Assembly (NCBI GenBank): GCA_001579985.1
Contig: LRSR01000036.1
Location: 1-26,753 of the forward strand
Source of the DNA: Hypsibius dujardini
Lineage: Eukaryota; Tardigrada; Eutardigrada; Parachela; Hypsibiidae
Reading direction: 5' to 3'
Length of the DNA stretch: 26,753 nt
Below the pieces are notes generated by a model. The model was not told the origin of the DNA and ran no database searches. It worked only from the letters and a program-made list of their open reading frames with translations. Both the position numbers and the translations under genes were made by a program. Shown here in pieces: positions 20,290 through 26,753 of the stretch (its first letter is position 1; each line of letters begins with the position of its first letter).

Positions 20290-21775
20290 ATTACTTCTCA
20301 ATACGAAATCTCACCGGCTAAGCAGGACTAGCCATATGTAAGCTTCGCCATTGGTTCGTCGTGTTAGTGGTGTTGCCGTTAACTGGAACCATGATATGAA
20401 ACACAGTGCGTCAGACGCTTTTCTTAAGTTAAGCCGTGAGAGTTCGCCCAACAGGGTAATGAGCTCGCGTCAAACTCTCCCCGGCTTTATCGAATTATTG
20501 AATTCGTATAGCAAGTTTCAGGTTGATACGACAAAGAATCAACGCTTGTAAACGATCATAACCCATCCGTTTTGGCGATAAGTTACCCAAAATTCCAAAC
20601 GGTAGCAAGCTCGTCACGCGAACCAGTTTTTCAGCTCTAGTTAAATTCGGTTGGACCATTGCGAACATGAGCCGTCAGATCATGTGCATATGCATACTGG
20701 TATTTCATCATTATCATCATCATATTTGTTTTTCGCTGTTCGTATAATAGAGGTTTAAAACGTTTACTGTGAGGTTAGACGTAATTAATCGACTGGAACA
20801 GCATTTCGGAACCTTTTAATTAATCTGATAATCGCCTGTTGGTAACGGCAGGCACGTACCGGTAGCTGGGCAAACCCTGCAGACAAACATGCCGGCAAAC
20901 AGACAGACAGATAAATATAGAAATTTCCCGCCCTCAACATGATACAAAAGCAGCGCCCCTTTGGGTTTTTCAGAACGATGAAAGGTTGTGAAAGACCGTT
21001 TCTCGGCAAACGCTCAATTATGTTGAAGATCTTGAAAAACGTTGACCAGCTGACCGCAATTTTTTTGTCGGGTTAGTGAACCGTAACAGCGGTAGGCAGG
21101 CCAGTTCGAAAGGTAGAATACGTAAACGGAACCACACGAAAGTGGTGTGGGTGCGACTGATCGATTGTTTGATTGCGTTTTTTTAGGGAAAAAATAATCG
21201 GCCTTCAACCTGATCGTCGGTTGGAAGCTAGGTAGGCCAGCGGTCGTAGCCTTGTTAGACCGAAACACGGCTTAAAATGATCAACCCCAGTCCCCGGTTA
21301 ACAACCGCTTCAGCGGCTATAACTAGAATGCGCATGCGCTAAACGATCCTTTTCTCCGTTGTGTTAGTTCTTCACTCACTTGTAGAAGTTCTTCCCTCAG
21401 AGACACATGCACATTTTTTCCCTGAAGGAGCACAGGGCAATGGGCTGAAATGGGCAAATCCGCCCATAAAACTGACCAGCCAGACTGGGGTCCGCCCAGA
21501 AATCCCTTCGAAGCAAACTATGGTAACATTTCCTACGAGAAATAACATGGAAAAAGTGTGACAAGACCCCACTGTTATAAAAGCCTAGAATTCGCATGTA
21601 AGTAAGGCTCATTCAAGCCGAAATGCGAGCTCCGCATTTCACTTGAACGCGCTTCCACAGTTCCACAATTCCACTGGAAGCTCAGTCGCAATAGTCAATG
21701 AAAATTGCCGATATAGATTATCGTGACGACCGAGCTTTCTTCTAATATATAGTTTCAAAATCATGTTATTTACAG
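20290..21775. other. Gap between astacin C and the LDLa/LysM exon
   Basis: No signal-peptide exon or other coding exon that could start the LDLa/LysM gene was found here. A short GACA-type run is at 20905-20920. If the alternative-last-exon model is right, most of this stretch is intron. Otherwise it is intergenic with an unrecognised first exon. Confidence 0.45.
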
Positions 21776-22404
21776 CGTCCCCTACAACTGAAACGACCAT
21801 CACCTCCGCCACCACTATCTCGACTGAAACCCCGCTGGACGAAAACGCAGAGTCGTCGCTTAAACTGGAATGCCGACACGCCAGTAACTTCTGGTGCCTT
21901 AAACGCGACTCCAGCGTCGTCGGCCGCTGCATCCCTAAACGCCACATCTGTGATGGCGGGGATGACTGCTTCGGTGGTAGCGACGAGCAAAACTGCCCCA
22001 CAATCACCCTGCCGGACTCGCTGGCTCCGTTCAGGGAATCCAACTTGCAGGTGCCTTGTCGCGACGCAAACCATTTCTGGTGCCTGAGGCAGGCGACCAA
22101 GGGGCGATGTGTTCCGGAGAAATTCCGGTGCAACGGTGAAGTTGACTGTTTCGGAGGCGGCGACGAGAGCAACTGCTTCACTCGCAGGATCGTCTCGTCG
22201 GGAATCATCACCGCGGTGGCCGATCTGCCGTCCGGTTGCCGCACCCATTGGACCCTGGCGGCGGGTCATGACTGCTTCAAAGTGGCCGCGTTCTGCCACA
22301 CTACCCTGGAGGGCCTCTATGCAGTTAACCCCAACCTGTACTACGGGAAGCGCTGCACCGGCTTACAGATCGGCGAACTGGTGTGCTGTGGATTGCAACC
22401 ATAG
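21776..22404 (+). CDS. LDLa-LDLa-LysM exon, possible alternative 3' end of astacin C
   Basis: The acceptor TTTACAG ends at 21775. The exon starts in phase 1 and is open to TAG at 22402-22404 (208 full codons before the stop). It encodes a Thr-rich linker (1-30), two six-Cys LDL-receptor class A repeats (about 32-73 and 94-133; acidic calcium-site motifs DGGDDCFGGSDE and NGEVDCFGGGDE), a short linker, and one Cys-containing LysM-like domain (154-204, ending LVCC). There is no start codon with a signal peptide, so it must be joined to upstream exons. Astacin C exon 8 (ends 20040, phase 1) is compatible and would give about 481 residues: protease plus glycan-binding tail in place of the membrane tail. 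It is paralogous to the broken exon at 9581-10319, which has two LysM domains. Confidence 0.82.
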
Positions 22405-23480
22405 CAACCGGTTGCGAGATAAATCCACATTATACGCCATGCCGTTATATATAAATGGCTTCAGATTTTTAGAGGCCGGTTCAGGTTCCGTTCAACCTTT
22501 ACGTCAGGCGATTCATGGGTGATGAATCCCCGCATGATTCCCCGCATTGATAAGAACGACGTCCCGGTTGATTCGTACGGGGGTTGAAACGTACGCACGT
22601 CCGGTCGAAGTCCCTCATCGCGGTCAGCACAATATGTCGATGCTAAGCATTTTTTTCTATTCATTCAAACAAAAGGCTCGCAATTGTATGGAGCTAACTT
22701 AAAACTTTATGCGGCTACGTTGTTATGCCCCTCTTCCGTTACCGGAACACTTGGAGAACGCATACGGGGCTTCCGCATTGGGCTATCTGGCCGCTTCGCC
22801 GGCGACCCCGTTGTTTGTCCCACCGACCAGCGAGCCCTAAAAAATGCCACCAAATTTGTTGAAAGCGATTAACGGTACCCACAGTGACAAGTTGAGTCCC
22901 ATAGGGAGGGAACGGATACGTTTGCTAACTTAAGGTTAAAAAATTACTCCGGCCCCATCCACTGGCCCTTCCAGAACTAAAAATGTGTTCGATCGGCGAA
23001 CGTCAGACAGAAAAACACGGCACCTTACAGCGACCCGAGTCCGCTGCGCTGGATAATAATGTATGGATTTACAGCAGCTTGAACAATTCCCATTTACCTT
23101 CATCGCTAGATAGGCAGATTTACAGCAGTGGGTCAGCCATGGACGTAACACGAAAGCACGGTCTTTTCCGAAAAAAAGCGCGCATGTGCACACTGCACAG
23201 TCTGGACAAATTACCACACTGCACAGCACCAGGCAAGAAACAGTATCACTGCACCACTCGCCGCGAGGGGGTCGTGGAGCTTCTGTCGAAGGTGATGCGT
23301 CTCTCCATGGCGCGTCTAGAGCTTGTCGTTTTGTCTGTAGCGTGCTCGTAACCGGGTTGTCCCGCGGCTTTCTCCGGAGAAGCAACACCATTTTTATTTC
23401 CACAAAATTTTTCCAAAAGACGTCAGTCCTCGTGGGTGAGTAGACTGCATTTGATTTAGACTTGTTAATGCACAGGAAAA
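22405..23480. other. Intergenic; no feature recognised
   Basis: Open frames in this stretch (for example 22983-23351, plus) show no domain, signal peptide or splice context. GATTTACAGCAG occurs twice within 23040-23140. The 3' part presumably carries the promoter of the next gene. Confidence 0.4.
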
Positions 23481-25718
23481 ATGGATCTCGTTTGGTTTAT
23501 GTCTAGCGTTGTGCTGTGGTTATTACTGAATGAGCCGAGTCGAGCTGCAGCTCTCCCGCCCGGCCTAGCAGGTAAGCTTTTAAAGTCGCTTTAGTAAAGT
23601 GTTCATAAGAATATCGATGATGGTAGAGTTGCATCTGTAGTTGGGGGATCAATTTTGCTAGACGTTTGAAATACAAGCTTTTGCTCGCGCTTCGCGCTCG
23701 CCAAAGCCCAATTGTCTGTCTGTCTGCCTGTTTTCTGCCTGTTTTCTGACTGTTCTGTCTGCCTGCCTGCCAATCTATATGTCTGTCTGTCTGTCTCTCT
23801 GTCTGTCTCTCTGTCTCTCTGTCTGTCTGTCTGTCTGTGTGCCTGCCTGCCTGTCAGTCTGTTCATCCGTCCTTCAATCCATCTCTTTCCTTTTTATCGT
23901 GTATGATGAAAGTGTTCGTCTGTTCGTGCGTTCGGCTGTCTGTCCGTATTTCGAATCGTAAGATAATCGTAAGACTGGCAGCTGAGAGGGTTCGTACCAA
24001 TGAGAGGGTTCGTACCACATGGAACAGGGGGGGGGGGTTATTTCTCTGAGGAACCAAATTTTGATGGTTGCTCGCGAAATAGTTAGTGACGGCTGTTTGG
24101 AAGTACGAGATCAGGCTGACAGGAGAAAGTTTTTTAGTGAATGTGGTGGCAGTGGTAGAACGTTTTCGATACGCAGGGTTTCTAGAAATTTCCACCAACT
24201 GGTAAACAGCGCGCTGCGCAGTATCTGTTCGGATGTCAATCAACAATCAATGAAAGGAGTTTCGCTGTCAGGTAGTACTGTTTCTTTTTTTAAGATAAGA
24301 AACCACTTTCACAAAAAAATAATATTTATTGGCCACCCTGTGTAACATACATAACCCAATTTCAAAAGAACCAGAAAAGTCATGGAAGGAAAAATCCACC
24401 GAGTTTGAGTTGGGGTAGGGACTCACTTTAGGAATTAGAGTATCATGATATCTGTTCACAGATTCGACGATAACGTTCGTGCGTGCGGGTAACCTGACAT
24501 GGATCTTGAAGGGGGACATGAAGGATTTACTAACGCAATATGGGCACTGGAATCGCAAACGCGTGGTATCCGTGAACGTTCTGGTAAGTTCGGAATGATC
24601 GGATAGCTGCCGAAGCCTTAAATTGCGACCGAAACAACCCCATTACAATTACGCGTGATTGTTGGTAGAACCAAGCTGAATCGGACATTCTGATGAACTT
24701 GACCACGGTGATTGACGACGCCTACTTTGCTGTGGCGCCGCTGCTGCTAGCTAAACCGACCGGTATGTCTCGTCATCCCATACACAGTCCAGATGCCCGC
24801 ACAGGATAGAAAGCTTTGAGATACACTGCAATACATGTACTTAATCGTGGTCTCAACTAGAACTCGAAATTGTGGCACCTGAACCATCATGTTGCTTAGT
24901 AGGTAGCATCTTTAACATAGCGCAATATTAATCAGCCTAACTTTACAGAGGACCTTCGGAATATGACGGACAACGCGCCCTTGAGACAAAAATCGCCACT
25001 GCTACCTCCCCCAGCCTCGGCCTCGATAGCAGCACGAACGGTCCCCCTCAATGACATATCCTCCGGCTTAGAGCGCCCACACAACGATTCGCCCGCCACG
25101 TCACATGTGGATGAAGCCAGTCAAATTGTCAGCAACTGCATCTACTACAGTAACCTCACCTACACCTGCAAGACCGACTGCGACAGCGAAGTGACAGCCG
25201 AACCCATCGCCGTACCATTTCCGGACGATGACCGACTGACGTATTACATCAATAATTGTAGCACCAGCGCGGAAGTCGATGTCCATCGTAGGGGCTGGAA
25301 TTCATCAGATGGTATGAACACTGCCGCTAAACCTCAACTAAGGGCATGGACGATGCGCAAGCTGGCACGGCTATCTAAACACAACAAACAGATTTCAAAT
25401 TAAAAGAATAAGTTACTCCTGTTTGTGCATTAGGTCTGATCTCCATACCGTTCGAAAGGAATGACACCGGCAAAGTTGTGGCAACCTGTACGTTCTACCA
25501 GACCCGCTGGTACGAATGCATCGACGTGTCCGACTGCAGACGTGAGAACAACCACTGCCGCGGCGGCACACCCTGGAGGGGCTATTACACGGGCACGATG
25601 ACCGAAGGTCAGACGGACTAATAGGATGTGCCGCGAAGAGATTGGTTTTGATACAGTAACCTCGGGTCATTTGTAGGCTTCCGGGGAAATGTTACGGCCA
25701 AAGCAATCAACAATGCAG
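23481..25718 (+). CDS. Secreted Cys-rich protein of unknown family, cut by the right retroelement
   Basis: Proposed exons are 23481-23571, 24462-24583, 24669-24762, 24949-25311 and 25434 onward, with GT-AG junctions in phase. Exon 1 encodes a signal peptide (about 1-25, ending RAAA). Exons 2-3 encode a small domain with NLT sites. Exon 4 has a Pro/Ser-rich linker, then a Cys module (CIYYSNLTYTCKTDC). Exon 5 has a similar module (CTFYQTRWYECIDVSDC) and ends either at TAA 25619-25621 (285 residues) or at a donor after 25607. The second choice joins exon 25677-25718 in phase through a 69-nt intron and then hits the LTR at 25719. Several N-glycosylation sites suggest an extracellular protein. I do not recognise the family. 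Confidence 0.72.
23714..23866. repeat. TGTC/CTGT-type microsatellite in intron 1
   Basis: Imperfect runs of TGTC, TGCC and TCTC tetranucleotides lie within the first intron (23572-24461) of the secreted Cys-rich gene. Open frames rich in Cys, Leu and Ser that cross it are artefacts of the repeat. Confidence 0.9.
23983..24018. repeat. 18-bp tandem duplication
   Basis: TGAGAGGGTTCGTACCA(A/C) occurs twice, head to tail, at 23983-24000 and 24001-24018. An 11-base G run follows at 24027-24037. It lies within intron 1 of the secreted Cys-rich gene. Confidence 0.85.
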
Positions 25719-25865
25719 TGTTGGACACCCCAACAAGTCCCCATATCCAATCATGATAGTTCTTTAACTCACGAGTATCATACTTAGTTTGTAACTCTGT
25801 CCACTCTATTAACCCTATTCTGATGTATGTGCCATTTACCTTCATTTCTATAGTTAAAACTTTAC

Positions 25866-25872
25866 TATATAA
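25866..25872 (+). promoter_or_regulatory. TATA box of the right LTR promoter
   Basis: TATATAA is conserved in both LTR copies (minus strand 9393-9399 in the left one), inside an otherwise variable U3, as expected for the element's RNA polymerase II promoter. Confidence 0.55.
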
Positions 25873-25959
25873 TAATGTGTTTTATTATTTCTACAGGCAG
25901 TTCTACTTCTTCTTTCCTTTCTTTCAGTTTATTTCTCTAACGGTCTTTACTATCAGTCT

Positions 25960-25965
25960 AATAAA
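25960..25965 (+). terminator. LTR polyadenylation signal AATAAA
   Basis: AATAAA lies 38 bases before the LTR end and is conserved in the left copy, fitting the R-region poly(A) signal of an LTR retroelement. Confidence 0.55.
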
Positions 25966-26005
25966 CTTGTTAACTATCCAACTTCCTGTTGGTAGACCTA
26001 ACAAT

Positions 26006-26023
26006 TGGTTCCGAATAGCAGTG
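26006..26023 (+). other. Primer-binding site of the right element
   Basis: TGGTTCCGAATAGCAGTG lies two bases after the LTR end and is identical to the left copy. The primer tRNA was not identified. Confidence 0.7.
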
Positions 26024-26306
26024 ACGACTAGATAAGGGAGTGCACGCCCTGTCTAGCTCGTGGAGTGACCTTTAGCAGCGATCGCACCAGTTTTTCGAGG
26101 TCTCCTGGTTTTCTCACCGTTTGAAGGTACGAGTACTGTTATACACCGCGACGAGTAGGCTGCCAGTTCGCTTTACGGAGTGTCTGGTTGGGCTCGAGAG
26201 TTGGTTGTAACTACTACTCATTGCTTTTGACGGGTGGCGTTAACGGAGTACGGAGGGATTTCTGGAGGAAATTTATTGTACCGGGAAGAAAGGATTTCAT
26301 CCCAAA

Positions 26307-26753
26307 ATGCCAAGTGACAACGAAACGGATAGTGGAAGCAGCGGAAACGGCGGACGCGCGCAGCAGCAGCAACAGCAGCGTTCGGCACCGTCAGTGGCAC
26401 CAACCTCGTCGGCCGCCACAACCCAAGGGGGAGTCACGGTCAAAACAATCGCGGACGCGGTGGTTACACAGCAAAGTCAGATGGCAATTAGGGGACCAGT
26501 CGCGATGCCGAAATTTGGGAACAAGGACACCGAAGAAATTGGGATGTTTCTCCGACGCTACGAAATGGCAGGACATGCCCAGAAATGGACGGATGAGGAT
26601 CTGCTCGCAATGCTGCCACTTTCTCTAGAGGAAAGAAGTGGAGCAGAATACTGGTATGTACGAACCAGCATTCCAGGGACATGGGTTGAACTGAAAGACA
26701 TCATGTTGAAAAACTTTCGCCCACCAACCTTTTTGGAATATCAACAAAAAGCA
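26307..26753 (+). CDS. gag: Gag polyprotein, N-terminal part (right copy)
   Basis: ATG at 26307-26309 matches the left gag start, and the frame is open for 149 codons to the window end. It has the same Gln-rich N-terminus (a slightly longer Gln run), then the beginning of the capsid-like region (MPKFGNKDTEEIGMFLRRYE and onward). Differences from the left copy are scattered substitutions without frameshifts, so both copies keep an intact gag start. The C-terminal part is outside the window. Confidence 0.9.
   Translation, partial: MPSDNETDSGSSGNGGRAQQQQQQRSAPSVAPTSSAATTQGGVTVKTIADAVVTQQSQMAIRGPVAMPKFGNKDTEEIGMFLRRYEMAGHAQKWTDEDLLAMLPLSLEERSGAEYWYVRTSIPGTWVELKDIMLKNFRPPTFLEYQQKA

Larger units (their letters stand above)
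25719..26003 (+). repeat. 5' LTR of the right retroelement
   Basis: It starts TGTTGGAC and ends CCTAACA, and is 285 bp long. A TATATAA box lies at 25866-25872 and an AATAAA polyadenylation signal at 25960-25965. The last ~55 bp match the left LTR almost exactly, but the first ~230 bp align only with many substitutions and indels. Confidence 0.82.
25719..26753 (+). mobile_element. Second copy of the LTR retroelement (5' end only, right edge of window)
   Basis: It contains an LTR, PBS, about 280-bp leader and the first 149 gag codons, then runs out of the window. It is the same family as the minus-strand element at 1-9580: the leader and gag start are nearly identical, whereas the U3 part of the LTR is clearly diverged. 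The orientation is opposite, so the two copies are transcribed away from each other and enclose the 16-kb host island. The left junction is at 25718/25719, where host sequence meets TGTTGGAC. The gag frame is open throughout the visible part, so this copy could be more intact than the left one. Confidence 0.9.

Noticed and set aside
22983-23403. Open frames of 122 (plus) and 155 (minus) codons
   Set aside because: No signal peptide, domain, splice context or paralogue supports either one.
24320-24350. TTATTGGCCACCCTGTG, resembling a Tc1/mariner terminal end
   Set aside because: Only one short end is visible. No partner inverted repeat or transposase remnant was found nearby.
25618-25845. Minus-strand open frame with a membrane-like hydrophobic stretch
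   Set aside because: It crosses the host/LTR junction at 25719 and is antisense to both. The hydrophobic look is accidental and the frame has no counterpart in the left LTR.
26188-26628. Plus-strand open frame upstream of and overlapping gag, with a similar frame at 8760-9077 minus
   Set aside because: It is shared between copies only because leader and gag are conserved. It lengthens or shortens freely, has no domain and overlaps gag out of frame.
1-26753. tRNA, rRNA, CRISPR or bacterial-style operon signals
   Set aside because: None could be recognised. The intron structure and retroelements show a eukaryotic context.

Overview
The window is eukaryotic and most likely comes from an invertebrate animal, possibly a small-genome ecdysozoan such as a tardigrade. 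That taxon is a guess from short introns, moderate GC, and astacin/LDLa/LysM modules; no marker gene confirms it. Host genes have short GT-AG introns (many of 55-125 nt), signal peptides, and modular extracellular domains. There are no bacterial operons, rRNA, recognisable tRNA or CRISPR arrays.

Layout. (1) 1-9580, minus strand: a nearly complete Ty3/gypsy-type LTR retroelement carrying an Env-like region. It has one LTR, a PBS, gag, protease, a C2H2 finger pair, RT, RNase H, integrase and a glycoprotein-like region, and runs off the left edge. Gag is open; pol and env carry frameshifts and in-frame stops. (2) 9581-10319, plus: the 3' exon of an LDLa/LysM protein gene, cut inside an LDLa domain by that element. 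(3) 11706-13483, plus: a nine-exon astacin metalloprotease gene (astacin B). (4) 14372-16273, plus: a four-exon gene of unknown function with one in-frame TAG that is either a nonsense mutation or lies in a 54-nt retained intron. (5) 16270-16912: a near-perfect palindromic transposon-like element (286-bp arms, 71-bp loop, TTAA at both ends). (6) 17814-20289, plus: a second nine-exon astacin gene (astacin C) with the same exon phases as B. (7) 21776-22404, plus: an LDLa-LDLa-LysM exon with no first exon of its own. It could be an alternative last exon of astacin C. (8) 23481-25718, plus: a secreted Cys-rich protein gene of unknown family, apparently cut in its sixth exon by a second retroelement. 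(9) 25719-26753, plus: LTR, PBS and the start of gag of that second copy, which runs off the right edge.

How it fits together. The 16-kb host island is a small cluster of secreted or membrane-tethered proteins. Two tandem astacins have conserved zinc sites, Asp-switch propeptides and hydrophobic C-terminal tails. The LDLa/LysM exons nearby suggest proteases or partner proteins aimed at chitin-type glycans, for instance in cuticle or eggshell; this is inference. Two related retroelements transcribed away from each other bound the island, and each appears to sit inside a coding exon. All gene models here were built by eye from splice signals, frame continuity and paralogue comparison, and no transcript evidence was available.
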